From NCBI GenBank assembly GCA_038045265.1, contig JBBSYL010000002.1, forward strand, positions 1 through 21,456: 21,456 nucleotides of DNA, read 5' to 3'. The notes under the pieces are model-generated. The model saw only the letters and a list, made by a program, of their open reading frames with translations, was not told the origin of the DNA and ran no database searches. The stretch is from SICV01 sp038045265 (GTDB taxonomy: Archaea > Nanobdellota > Nanobdellia > Pacearchaeales > GW2011-AR1). The position numbers and the translations under genes are program-made. Each line of letters starts with the position of its first letter. Position 1 is the stretch's first letter. This document shows positions 6,188 through 13,474 of this stretch, piece by piece.

Positions 6188-6604
6188 TTAAGCAGCTTTA
6201 ACAGCTACTTCTACTTTCTTCGCCTTTGGTTGATTTTGCTCTGGGAATATTTCATGTAAATGCTTGCTTCCATGCTTTAAAACTATCATATTTATCTGTA
6301 CAGTAGTTTCAGAAATTTGTTTCCCTCTAAGTGTCTTTCTCTTTCTTAATCCTTCAATATTTTCCTTCATTCCAAATCCTTTAGTAAGCAATGCTTTTCT
6401 CAAATAAACTCCTTCAATGTTCTTAGATAATGGAAAACCGGCGCTGTCGCTTCCTCCAGTAATCTCTAATTCATATCCTTCAAGCTCTGTCTTTATCTCT
6501 TTTCCAGAAATTTTATCTCCAACATTTTTTCCCATTAATGCTTGCACATCTCCTTCTATCTTCCATGCTTTTCCTTTATCACTTATGTTAATCTTAAATA
6601 CCAT
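6188..6604 (-). CDS. rps6e: 30S ribosomal protein S6e
   Basis: A 138-aa small-subunit ribosomal protein of the archaeal/eukaryotic S6e family. Recognisable features are the N-terminal barrel (MVFKINISDKGKAWKIE), the conserved ITGGSDSAGFPL segment (48-59) and GLRKRKTLRGKQIS (84-98) with its basic stretch. The last 15 residues (QPKAKKVEVAVKAA) are a basic, low-complexity tail. The length is normal for archaea. A TATA-like CTTTAAAAA about 25-28 nt before ATG 6604 gives a leaderless unit. In many archaea S6e lies close to aIF2 gamma; here they are separated by the R-M island, consistent with insertion of accessory DNA into an older translation cluster (inference). Confidence 0.96.
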   Translation of the reverse strand: MVFKINISDKGKAWKIEGDVQALMGKNVGDKISGKEIKTELEGYELEITGGSDSAGFPLSKNIEGVYLRKALLTKGFGMKENIEGLRKRKTLRGKQISETTVQINMIVLKHGSKHLHEIFPEQNQPKAKKVEVAVKAA

Positions 6605-6653
6605 TTATACCATCAGAAATTGAGGGTTTTTAAAGGTTATTGAAAAAGAAAAT

Positions 6654-7472
6654 TTACTTCAAACCGAAATAAGAAGTTAAAACATTTACTCTTCTTCCTT
6701 CTTGAGAAAATCCAACTAAATCACTTCTAATGTGCATTTTAGCGTCAATTTTATAATCTCCATCTCTAACCCTGCTCACAGAATAACATTCTTCTGCTCG
6801 CACACTATTAGATAACAATGCTTTTCTTACAACTTGTAAATGAGGGCTATTTTCTGAAAAATAAGGATCTAGAGAATGAGGAACTTGAATTGAATTACCA
6901 TTTATATTCAAACCAAATGATTTCCCTTGCCTAATCATCCCAGAAAAACCTAAAATAAATACTTCAAGCGCCCTTAAATTGAATATATTTTTATCTCCAA
7001 CTTTATCAGCATATTCCATACCCAATAAACATACATATTGTTCTTGTCTTGATTGAGGAACAAATCCTGGAGAAAAAACATCTTTGGCAAGAAGTTTAAC
7101 TAAGTGATGTAATGGGAGAGTAAATCTCATGCTATGCCCTCTTGCACCACTATGAAATATAGAACTCAAAGAATCATTATCATAAAAGCTACTCTCTTTT
7201 ACTATTCCTCCTAGTTCATCAGGAGTAAAAACTGTTGGTGGAAAACTAGCAGCAGCATTCGCAAATTGTTCATATAACACTTCTCTTCTAATAGGATCAA
7301 ATTGTCTTGAAATATCTTCTCTCAATTGAACAAGCCTTTTCTTTCTATCAGCAATACTCTGTTTTTCAGGAGAATCATTCTTTAATCTGTGATGCATCAT
7401 TTCCTTTGCTTTCTTAGCATTTGATGCCCCAGATCTTTCGCCATCACGCATTTTACCGCCATAATGTCCCAT
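6654..7472 (-). CDS. Hypothetical protein, 272 aa
   Basis: I do not recognise the family. The first 50 residues are charged and histidine/lysine-rich (MGHYGGKMRDGERSGASNAK, then MMHHRLKN), likely disordered or nucleic-acid binding. Residues 50-270 look globular: a helical region (LVQLREDISRQFDPIRREVL), LPLHHLVKLLAKDVF near 120 and a beta-rich end (YSVSRVRDGDYKIDAKMHIR). No membrane segment or signal. Its start fits a TATA (GGTTTAAATAGG) centred 26 nt upstream of ATG 7472. It is a single gene between S6e and a toxin gene. Function unknown. Confidence 0.8.
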   Translation of the reverse strand: MGHYGGKMRDGERSGASNAKKAKEMMHHRLKNDSPEKQSIADRKKRLVQLREDISRQFDPIRREVLYEQFANAAASFPPTVFTPDELGGIVKESSFYDNDSLSSIFHSGARGHSMRFTLPLHHLVKLLAKDVFSPGFVPQSRQEQYVCLLGMEYADKVGDKNIFNLRALEVFILGFSGMIRQGKSFGLNINGNSIQVPHSLDPYFSENSPHLQVVRKALLSNSVRAEECYSVSRVRDGDYKIDAKMHIRSDLVGFSQEGRRVNVLTSYFGLK

Positions 7473-7524
7473 TAAAATCTCACAAATAACTCCTATTTAA
7501 ACCTTTATTTCATTTAAAATTTAA

Positions 7525-7872
7525 TCAAAATTCCAGCCCCAAACTTGCCTTTATAGCCATATTAACTTCCTGCATAATGCCTTCATCAAGCATAGAAATC
7601 TTCTTTTTTATTCTTGATTTATCTATTGTTCTAATTTGATTTAACAATATTGTAGAATCTTTAGGCAACTTAGAATCTTTACTCTCTACAAAAACATTAG
7701 TAGAATAATTTTTTTCATAAATTTTTGTAGTAATCGGAGCAATAATTGTTATGGGGCTATATTCATTTGAAATATCATTTTGGATTATCAATACTGGTCT
7801 AATTCCTCCCTGTTCAGAACCTGCAACTGGTTCTAAATTAGCCAAAACTATTTCTCCTCTTTTAATTTTCAT
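7525..7872 (-). CDS. MazF/PemK-family toxin (endoribonuclease)
   Basis: About 115 aa. The start is KIKRGEIVLANLEPVAGSEQ, with the hallmark GxIRPVLIIQND segment, then IIAPITTK and LPKDSTILLNQIRTIDKSRI, the three blocks of the MazF/PemK fold that cleaves mRNA in a sequence-specific way. I chose ATG at 7872 rather than 7896 because MKIKRGEI is where the fold starts; it then overlaps the antitoxin gene by 11 bp. The C-terminal helix (GIMQEVNMAIKASLGLEF) is typical. Together with the gene upstream it forms a type II toxin-antitoxin module. Confidence 0.92.
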   Translation of the reverse strand: MKIKRGEIVLANLEPVAGSEQGGIRPVLIIQNDISNEYSPITIIAPITTKIYEKNYSTNVFVESKDSKLPKDSTILLNQIRTIDKSRIKKKISMLDEGIMQEVNMAIKASLGLEF

Positions 7873-8104
7873 TCCACTCCCAATCAAGAGTTGCATCAGT
7901 AGATTCCCATTCCTTAGTTATTCTTAAACTATCTTCAGCCATCACCTTACAACCCTCTATCATTAAATCGATTTGTTTTCTCCGTTGCATCTCTAATGTT
8001 TTCATCATATTAACTATAACATCTTCATAAGTCTCATTACTCTTCTGTTTCATTCTATCAAGAGCATTTTTCACATTTTCATTAAGTTGGATACTTGTAA
8101 CCAT
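7862..8104 (-). CDS. Antitoxin of the MazF-like pair (ribbon-helix-helix-like)
   Basis: An 80-aa protein. Residues 1-35 (VTSIQLNENVKNALDRMKQK then TYEDVIVNMM) match the ribbon-helix-helix layout of archaeal antitoxins. The C-terminal half is charged and ends in an acidic, tryptophan-containing tail (EWESTDATLDWEWNEN) suited to plugging the toxin's RNA site. Its 3' end overlaps the toxin start. ATG at 8104 sits 26 nt from a TATA, and a perfect palindrome lies between, so the pair is probably auto-repressed. Confidence 0.88.
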   Translation of the reverse strand: MVTSIQLNENVKNALDRMKQKSNETYEDVIVNMMKTLEMQRRKQIDLMIEGCKVMAEDSLRITKEWESTDATLDWEWNEN

Positions 8105-8109
8105 ATATT

Positions 8110-8126
8110 CTATAGTTAAACTATAG
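8110..8126. promoter_or_regulatory. Perfect 17-bp palindromic operator of the MazEF-like operon
   Basis: CTATAGTT, one central base, then AACTATAG: eight perfectly paired positions on each side. It lies between the minus-strand TATA (GATTTATAAC, 8126-8135) and the antitoxin ATG at 8104, the position expected for an auto-repression site bound by the antitoxin. Confidence 0.7.
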
Positions 8127-8138
8127 TTATAAATCTTC

Positions 8139-8546
8139 CTATTTCATCCCCTCACAACTTTCATCCCCATAAGGAAAAAGTTCCCCATATCCTTTATCAA
8201 CTATCTCCTCATTTACAGAAATATTCATACCATTAATATATACGTACGCAAGAGTTCTATTATATTTGTCTTCTCCATGCCTATCAATTCTCAGTTCATT
8301 CCCATATAAACTATTAGATAAAAATATCATCGCTTCTGCATATCCTTCTTCATCAACTTCTGGAGTATTTACGCATATTAATCTAATAGTTTCATTATTA
8401 TACACAAATGTATCTCCATCAATTACTCTTATTTTATTTTCCTTTGATGTTTGGTTATTAGAATTAATATTCAGATAAATAACAAATAAAACAATAACTG
8501 CTAATAATATAATTACTGTATAAGTCGCTATCTTATTTTTACCCAT
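8139..8546 (-). CDS. Membrane-anchored staphylococcal-nuclease-like protein
   Basis: A 135-aa protein. A single hydrophobic helix at about 8-25 acts as a membrane anchor or uncleaved signal; the rest is an SNase (thermonuclease) domain facing outward. By alignment to staphylococcal nuclease, D43 and D45 (VIDGDT) match metal ligands, R55 matches Arg35, E63 (NTPE) matches the general base Glu43 and R97 (DKYNRTLAYVY) matches Arg87. N60 replaces the metal ligand Asp40. The domain is short at the C-terminus, ending GDESCEGMK. It probably degrades extracellular nucleic acid, useful to an organism that scavenges nucleotides (inference). It is divergent from the membrane-protein operon, with a shared TATA-like stretch at about 8566-8578. 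Confidence 0.87.
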   Translation of the reverse strand: MGKNKIATYTVIILLAVIVLFVIYLNINSNNQTSKENKIRVIDGDTFVYNNETIRLICVNTPEVDEEGYAEAMIFLSNSLYGNELRIDRHGEDKYNRTLAYVYINGMNISVNEEIVDKGYGELFPYGDESCEGMK

Positions 8547-8600
8547 ATTATGATAACCGCAATCCTTTTATATTAATCCTTCTATAATTAAACATAAAAG

Positions 8601-8900
8601 ATGGTAGCTGACATTGCAATCGAAGTTCTTTATCCCGCACTTCTTGGAGGTGTGGGAGGATTAGCTAGAGGATTAGTAGGATTATTAAAAGCAATTTCCC
8701 TGCGAAGAAAAATCTTATGGGGATATTATGCAATTACAGTAGTAGTCGCGGCGGTTATAGGAATATTTGTGGGAATTGTATTTAATGTAGATTATCGTCT
8801 TTCATTGCTTGCAGGATACGCAGGAACAGACATTTTAGAAGGTATTTACAAATCTTTCTCCGTGCAAAAGGTATATGTTTCAACAGCAAGGAGTAAATAA
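8601..8900 (+). CDS. Small membrane protein, first gene of a three-gene operon
   Basis: 99 aa. There is a hydrophobic, glycine-rich segment at about 9-30 (YPALLGGVGGLARGLVGLL), a second strong membrane helix at about 42-62 (YYAITVVVAAVIGIFVGIVF) and a further hydrophobic patch near 68-75 before GYAGTDILEGIYKSF. The glycine-rich helices recall holin-like or pore-forming proteins, but I cannot assign a family. Its TAA shares one base with the next gene's ATG, so the genes are translationally coupled. Promoter TATA at about 8566-8576, leaderless. Confidence 0.75.
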   Translation: MVADIAIEVLYPALLGGVGGLARGLVGLLKAISLRRKILWGYYAITVVVAAVIGIFVGIVFNVDYRLSLLAGYAGTDILEGIYKSFSVQKVYVSTARSK

Positions 8901-9244
8901 TGGGATGGAAAAATTTACATTACTGGTGGAGATGTGGAATAACTTTCGCAATAATTTCAGCCATATTAAGTAAAGTATATTATTTTCTACTTTTAATTTT
9001 TTGGTCAGACTTACCTTTATTACATTGGATAATAAATTGGCCCAGCATATTGTTTGGTGTTTTTCCATATATTTATGACTCTGCTGGAGCTCCAGTAGTA
9101 TCGTTCGGTAAAGGACTTATAGATCCAATCTCATTAATAGTTAATGCTGGAATTTATTTCTTAATTGGTGCAATAATTGGATATCTATTAGCTAGACCTA
9201 TAAAAGGTAAATTAAAATCTAAAAAGAGTAATAAAGCAAAATGA
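8900..9244 (+). CDS. Membrane protein, second gene of the operon
   Basis: 114 aa, tryptophan- and aromatic-rich. Likely membrane helices are at about 12-36, 41-60 and 80-100 (LIVNAGIYFLIGAIIGYLLA), ending in a strongly basic cytoplasmic tail (KGKLKSKKSNKAK). Family not recognised. It overlaps its upstream neighbour by one base and its downstream neighbour by four (ATGA), so the three proteins are made together. Confidence 0.75.
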   Translation: MGWKNLHYWWRCGITFAIISAILSKVYYFLLLIFWSDLPLLHWIINWPSILFGVFPYIYDSAGAPVVSFGKGLIDPISLIVNAGIYFLIGAIIGYLLARPIKGKLKSKKSNKAK

Positions 9245-9465
9245 GCAAAGTAATTTCAGTAGAACTCACAGACGAATTATATAAAAAATTAAAGGCAAGG
9301 GCAGGTAAAAACTATCAAGACTTAGATGAACTAATTGAAGACATTATAAGAAGAAGTATGCTTTCATATAAGAAGAACTCATCTAGCAGTTCAGGAAAAG
9401 TAGATGACGCTTTAATACCATTATTCTCAAGAGAAAAGAAAGGAAGGAAGAAGAAAAGATCGTAA
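9241..9465 (+). CDS. Small ribbon-helix-helix-like protein, third gene of the operon
   Basis: 74 aa. Residues 1-40 (KVISVELTDELYKKLKARAG and DLDELIEDIIRR) have the strand-helix-helix pattern of CopG/Arc-type DNA-binding proteins. The rest is a serine-rich linker and a very basic end (REKKGRKKKRS). It starts within the stop of the membrane-protein gene (ATGA overlap). It may be a regulator of the operon or an antitoxin-like protein; no toxin-like partner is visible unless one of the membrane proteins acts as one. Confidence 0.72.
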   Translation: MSKVISVELTDELYKKLKARAGKNYQDLDELIEDIIRRSMLSYKKNSSSSSGKVDDALIPLFSREKKGRKKKRS

Positions 9466-9591
9466 GATAATTTTATCTCCAAAGGGCTAACAATATTAGT
9501 TTATTACTGCCTTAATTTTAATAGAATAAATCATGGATTTTAACTTGAAAATTACCTAAATCTTTAAATGGTATATTAAAATAAGCTCTTG
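9466..9591. other. Intergenic, 126 bp
   Basis: No ORF of note. It holds a TATA-like TTTAAA at 9561-9566, about 27 nt before the ATG at 9592, and a T-rich stretch after the RHH gene that could end transcription. Confidence 0.4.
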
Positions 9592-9894
9592 ATGAGCATT
9601 AATTTAAGACAATATTCAACACATTTAAACCTAAGAGCAACATGGTATAATAACAATTCAAGTTCTATAACTTTTTCAAGACACTATACGGCCGGAGAAC
9701 AGGGAAATTGTATGGGTTTGAACGAAGCAGTTTTATTTCAACTTATAAAAAGCGATTTAAAAAATGCAGCAAGAGGAGGAAGAGATTACTTGCTAAAGCA
9801 AACAGAATTTCTAGTCGAAAGAACTGAAAATATATTTGCATATATGGGAAGAAAGGCAGGATGGATAAAAGATGAAAAAAAGAAAAAAGATTAA
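9592..9894 (+). CDS. Hypothetical protein, about 100 aa
   Basis: Starts at ATG 9592 (a TTG one codon earlier is less likely, given the TATA spacing). The N-terminal third is polar and asparagine/serine-rich (YNNNSSSITFSRHYTAGEQG); the C-terminal two thirds are helical and charged (LFQLIKSDLKNAARGGRDYL), ending KDEKKKKD. No known motif and no membrane segment. The stop codon is one base from the aIF5B stop on the other strand. Confidence 0.65.
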   Translation: MSINLRQYSTHLNLRATWYNNNSSSITFSRHYTAGEQGNCMGLNEAVLFQLIKSDLKNAARGGRDYLLKQTEFLVERTENIFAYMGRKAGWIKDEKKKKD

Positions 9895-9895
9895 T

Positions 9896-11638
9896 TCACC
9901 ACTTCTTCAAATCAGCAATTTCCTGCAAAACTCTTAATTCATTGCTTGTAAGCAATTCTTTATTTTTCTTAAATTCCTTATATTGTTTATCTGAAATATT
10001 AGCGTATAAATATTTCTTATCTCCCAAAACCCTATCAAATTGTATTCCTGGAAGTGCAATCGCAAGTTCTTTTCCTTCTTCAGCAACATTTACACTTGTT
10101 TTATCTTCCTGCAAACTCTTTACACGAGCTACCTCTTCTCCAGATTCATCTATCATTGGAATTCCTACTTTTGCTTTGCCAGCTAAAACTCTAACTCCAA
10201 ACACTGCGGGATTGCTATTTCTAAAAACATATTGATGTAAAATTTCAAGCTTGCATATCGTTGCCAGACCAAGCATCTTCTCTTTCCTTATCTCTTCATC
10301 TTTTTCCTTTCTCCACTTTCCTAAATCTTCTATCAACTTGTAAACAACATCATTTGTAAATATTTTAACACTCGCAGGAACCTCCACATCTGAATCAAGA
10401 TTGACATTAAATCCTACAACTACTGCATCTAACGGATTAATATCTAAATTTGCTTTCGCAGAAACTATATCGCTCTTACCTATACTACCTATACCTGCCT
10501 TGATAATCTGCACCCTCTCCTGTTTAAGCAAGGTAATTAAAGCTTCCAAACTTCCAAGAGAATCTGCTTTTATGATAATCCCTTGCTTGTCCGTTTCAAT
10601 CGTTTTCTGCATATCTCTCTTAAATGCTTTCTTAACTTCTTCTATATCTTCTCTTACTTCTTGGAATGGGACTCCTGCAAGTATTCCTTCAGTTTCAGTA
10701 AGCTGCATCTTAACTCCTGTAGCCGCACTAACACTTTTCACAGGACTATATTTATTAGAAAGCGGGACTATCTCCCCCAAGGCTCTTACTTTTGATATTA
10801 CGGGTTCTCCAAAACTTGCTATAACTAATTCATCCCCCTCATCCAAAGTCCCATCATAAATTATGGCTTCTGCCCATTGCTGTCCTTTTGATTTCTTAAC
10901 TTCTAAGATGACTCCTTTAGCCATATCATTCACTTTCAATCTTTCTTTCAAAAATCTCTGGCATAATCCTGCAAGTACAAACAATAACTCACTTATTCCC
11001 TCTTTATTTCTAGCACTGCATGGAACGAGGGCAATCTTCTTTGTAAAATCTTTAACCTCATAAAATAAATCTGATTCGAATCCATGTTCATGTAAAGATC
11101 CCTGAAAAGTCAATAAACATTCATCAAATTCTTGCCTTACATGTATCGCCTGACTTTCAATGCTCTCCTTGATACTATTTTTCTTCTGCCAGCCAGAGAT
11201 AGTATCCACTTTATTCAATGCAATAAGAAAGGGGGTTTTATGAGCCTTCAAAATCTGCAAAACTTCTGCAGTCTGTGGTTTAATGCCGTCTTTAATATTA
11301 ACTACTAATATTGCAAGGTCAGCAAGATTCCCTCCTCTCTTTCTCAAATTAGTAAAGGCGGCATGTCCTGGAGTATCAATAAAAAGAAATCCTGGAATAT
11401 CCAACTTCACACCCGATTTTTCAATTAGGGGACAAGTTTTCAACATTTGCTCCCTGGGATATTTTGTAAAGCTTATCTTCTGTGTAATCCCTCCTGCTTC
11501 TGATTCCTGCACAGAAGTTCCTCTAAAACAATCAAGAATACTAGTCTTTCCGTGATCTACATGTCCGCATACAGTAACTATAGGTTGCCTTATTCTTTGA
11601 TTTTCCTTTTCCATAACTATTTTCTCCCATACGTCCAT
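9896..11638 (-). CDS. infB: Translation initiation factor aIF5B (IF2-like)
   Basis: A 580-aa GTPase that promotes ribosomal subunit joining, the archaeal counterpart of IF2/eIF5B. G1 GHVDHGKTS (25-33), G2 threonine in GGIT (49-52), G3 DTPGH (88-92), G4 NKVD (142-145) and G5 CSAR are all present. Domain II, the linker segment (GIIIKADSLGSLEALITLLK) and the C-terminal barrel (VFRNSNPAVFGVRVLAGKAK) follow in order. The length is normal for archaea, without the eukaryotic N-terminal extension. ATG at 11638 is supported by a TTTTAAAA TATA at about 11656-11664; ATG 11614 (MEKENQ) is an alternative. Confidence 0.97.
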   Translation of the reverse strand: MDVWEKIVMEKENQRIRQPIVTVCGHVDHGKTSILDCFRGTSVQESEAGGITQKISFTKYPREQMLKTCPLIEKSGVKLDIPGFLFIDTPGHAAFTNLRKRGGNLADLAILVVNIKDGIKPQTAEVLQILKAHKTPFLIALNKVDTISGWQKKNSIKESIESQAIHVRQEFDECLLTFQGSLHEHGFESDLFYEVKDFTKKIALVPCSARNKEGISELLFVLAGLCQRFLKERLKVNDMAKGVILEVKKSKGQQWAEAIIYDGTLDEGDELVIASFGEPVISKVRALGEIVPLSNKYSPVKSVSAATGVKMQLTETEGILAGVPFQEVREDIEEVKKAFKRDMQKTIETDKQGIIIKADSLGSLEALITLLKQERVQIIKAGIGSIGKSDIVSAKANLDINPLDAVVVGFNVNLDSDVEVPASVKIFTNDVVYKLIEDLGKWRKEKDEEIRKEKMLGLATICKLEILHQYVFRNSNPAVFGVRVLAGKAKVGIPMIDESGEEVARVKSLQEDKTSVNVAEEGKELAIALPGIQFDRVLGDKKYLYANISDKQYKEFKKNKELLTSNELRVLQEIADLKKW

Positions 11639-11712
11639 TTTAAAGCAAACAGGTGTTTTTAAAACTAATCAAAGACAATAATATTTTTATACGCTGATTA
11701 AAGAGCTAAATT

Positions 11713-11881
11713 ATGGAAGGAGTCTCAAAAGTTTCCTATAAACCAGAGTTTAACTGTATTTTTACATATAGAAAAAAGATAGATCCAGAAATCAAATCAT
11801 CTAGAGGAAGAAGCAAGATATAATTTGTTTAGAGAAGTTAGGCGACATTTCAATACCACTTATCCCTCTGAAGCTTGGTAG
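11713..11881 (+). pseudogene. Frameshifted small gene (about 55 codons)
   Basis: ATG 11713 opens 36 codons (MEGVSKVSYKPEFNCIFTYR and on) to a TAA at 11821. From about 11781 the +1 frame continues the protein-like sequence (HLEEEARYNLFREVRRHFNT, ending SEAW) to a TAG at 11879-11881, which touches the next gene's stop. Removing one A from the AAA at 11794-11796 would join the two into one 55-residue charged, helical protein. A TATA (TTTTATACG, about 11685-11693) is 25 nt upstream of the ATG. Either a real one-base insertion, a sequencing error or a recoding site. Family unknown. Confidence 0.65.
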
Positions 11882-12217
11882 CTAAATAGCCCCTTCCAGA
11901 TCTTCCTCGCCCACTTCTTCTTCCCCTCTCTCTTCTTTTTTATCACCTTTCACACTCTTTTTCCCAGAAGAAAAACCTTCCGAAGAATCTGATGAATCTG
12001 AACCTTCCAAATCTTTTTCATCTATAGAATTGATTGAAGCCTTGAAAACTTTAAATTGATCTGCAGGAATTCTTGTGCCTGCTTTTGTAAATCCCGTATA
12101 TCTTTCACTTTTGACAAATTCTCTAATTGTTAATCCTCTTTTCCCTCCAAAATCATCAATTCTTATCACAATATCTGTTTCATTATTCTTTTTTATTCTA
12201 TCAATATCTTTTTCCAT
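11882..12217 (-). CDS. PC4-like single-strand DNA-binding coactivator with acidic tail
   Basis: 111 aa. Residues 15-65 match the PC4/Sub1 core: DIVIRIDDFGGKRGLTIREF (beta strands), then YTGFTKAGTRIPADQFKVFK, the basic loop and helix that bind single-stranded DNA. The remaining 45 residues are a disordered tail, serine-rich (SDSSDSSEGFSSGKK) then glutamate-rich (EERGEEEVGEEDLEGAI). In eukaryotes PC4 carries a comparable Ser/acidic region at the other end. It probably takes part in transcription or repair at melted DNA. Leaderless promoter (AATTTAAATAG, about 25-30 nt upstream). Confidence 0.8.
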   Translation of the reverse strand: MEKDIDRIKKNNETDIVIRIDDFGGKRGLTIREFVKSERYTGFTKAGTRIPADQFKVFKASINSIDEKDLEGSDSSDSSEGFSSGKKSVKGDKKEERGEEEVGEEDLEGAI

Positions 12218-12308
12218 ATCAAATCATTTGCATTATATACTATTTAAATTAACTGTCATTCTAAAATCTATCATCAAAAAAACAATGTTTTGTTTGTTTT
12301 TAGGATGT

Positions 12309-12329
12309 TCAAGATGTCAAACATCTTGA
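12309..12329. other. Perfect 9-bp hairpin between PC4-like and DUF3750-like genes
   Basis: TCAAGATGT, a CAA loop, then ACATCTTGA. Three further outer pairs (ATG/CAT) form across a one-base bulge. It lies 50-70 bp upstream of the plus-strand ATG at 12379 and about 90 bp upstream of the minus-strand ATG at 12217. It could be an operator, or a terminator of an upstream transcript; the T-rich run beside it (12279-12301) is on the wrong side for plus-strand termination. Confidence 0.55.
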
Positions 12330-12378
12330 CATAAAAAGAATTGTTTAAGAACTATAATATATATATATATTAACACCA

Positions 12379-12834
12379 ATGAAAAAGAAAATTAACTACA
12401 CTTATCTAATTGAGATATATGAATCGCCCGCAAATCTCCCAGCCAGTTTCGCCAAACATACTTGGTTTGTTGTAACTAAAAAAGGCAGAAAAACTCGCTA
12501 CGAAATTTTAATGAGAAAAAATATTAAACAAGAATTAGGATATTTTCATATAAATTTTCTTCCTCCATATAGTGGATTATTTATATTTCCAATAGACATT
12601 CCCTTTTTCTTTAAATCAAAAAAACTTGGAGAAATAAAGGGCAATTCAAACTCTCAAGCAGAAAAGATGGCTCAATTCATTAAAAAATCAATCCATACTT
12701 ATCCTTACATAAATAATTATCATTTACTCGGTCCAAATAGTAATACCTATACACAATATGTTTTAAATCAATTTCCAGAATGCAAAGCCAGATTAAATAC
12801 AACACATATAGGTAGACATTACAAATTAAACTAA
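12379..12834 (+). CDS. DUF3750-like protein
   Basis: 151 aa. The segment LLGPNSNTYTQYVLNQFPEC (117-136) strongly resembles the GPNSNT signature of DUF3750 proteins, and AKHTWFVVTKKGRKTRYEIL near residue 25-45 resembles the family's N-terminal barrel with its conserved His-Trp. The conserved His, Asn and Thr positions and overall layout suggest an NlpC/P60-like papain-fold, but no catalytic cysteine can be assigned with confidence. No membrane segment. A run of TA dinucleotides (12358-12370) just upstream includes the likely TATA. Confidence 0.65.
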   Translation: MKKKINYTYLIEIYESPANLPASFAKHTWFVVTKKGRKTRYEILMRKNIKQELGYFHINFLPPYSGLFIFPIDIPFFFKSKKLGEIKGNSNSQAEKMAQFIKKSIHTYPYINNYHLLGPNSNTYTQYVLNQFPECKARLNTTHIGRHYKLN

Positions 12835-12844
12835 TGTCAGCCAA

Positions 12845-13393
12845 TTATCCATTATAAAATCCATAATAAAGTGCAAATGCAACAACAATGTAACTTGCAA
12901 TTCTAGGAAATATTCCATAAATTAAAAAATTACTTTTAGATAAATGCAAAGCACCGAATATCATGGGGATATAGGGCAAAGGAGATATCGCAGATATTAA
13001 AACAAACCATTTTCCTTCTTGATTAAGCAACGATTTTATTCTCTCTATCCTTTTCTCGTTGAAAACTTTATTTATCAAGTCCAATCCATAATATTGTCCG
13101 ACAGCAAAACCTAAAGAAGAACCAAGAACCGCACCAGTCAAGACGCTAAATAAATTAACCAATATATCTGCACCAAATATATGTGCACTTATCATGGCAA
13201 CATGGCCTGAGATGTATTGGGGAACAAATTCTAGCAAAAAAGACGCAATAAAAACAGCAAGAGAGCCATAAGTCTCAATATACTTATCAACTTCAAATCT
13301 CAAAAAAGAAGCAAACATTATACTAAGGACAAATAAAACAAGAAATAATGTAAATGCTACCCATATAATTTTTCTTGCATCTTCCTTTCTCAT
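12845..13393 (-). CDS. VTT-domain (DedA/SNARE-associated) membrane protein
   Basis: 182 aa with membrane helices at about 9-31, 42-60, 75-98, 128-148 and 158-180. The central part carries the VTT signature: GADILVNLFSVLTGAVLGSS then GFAVGQYYG (around 75-103), and later ISAISPLPYIPMIFGALHLS (135-154). VTT proteins are thought to scramble or transport lipids. It is a single gene whose 3' end faces the DUF3750-like gene eight bases away. Start ATG 13393; MRKEDARK is a plausible cytoplasmic N-terminus. Confidence 0.87.
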   Translation of the reverse strand: MRKEDARKIIWVAFTLFLVLFVLSIMFASFLRFEVDKYIETYGSLAVFIASFLLEFVPQYISGHVAMISAHIFGADILVNLFSVLTGAVLGSSLGFAVGQYYGLDLINKVFNEKRIERIKSLLNQEGKWFVLISAISPLPYIPMIFGALHLSKSNFLIYGIFPRIASYIVVAFALYYGFYNG

Positions 13394-13474
13394 AAAATTT
13401 GCATGAATTAGTATTATTTAAGAACTATTGTTCAACCCAGATAATTATTTATACCAGATAAAATGCAGAGATTC

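Noticed and set aside
10401..10859. 152-codon plus-strand ORF opposite aIF5B
   Set aside because: Lies entirely within a well-supported aIF5B gene; its Ser/Leu-rich composition is typical of an antisense shadow.
12358..12370. TA dinucleotide run as a microsatellite
   Set aside because: Short and positioned as the TATA region of the gene at 12379; no evidence of a variable repeat.
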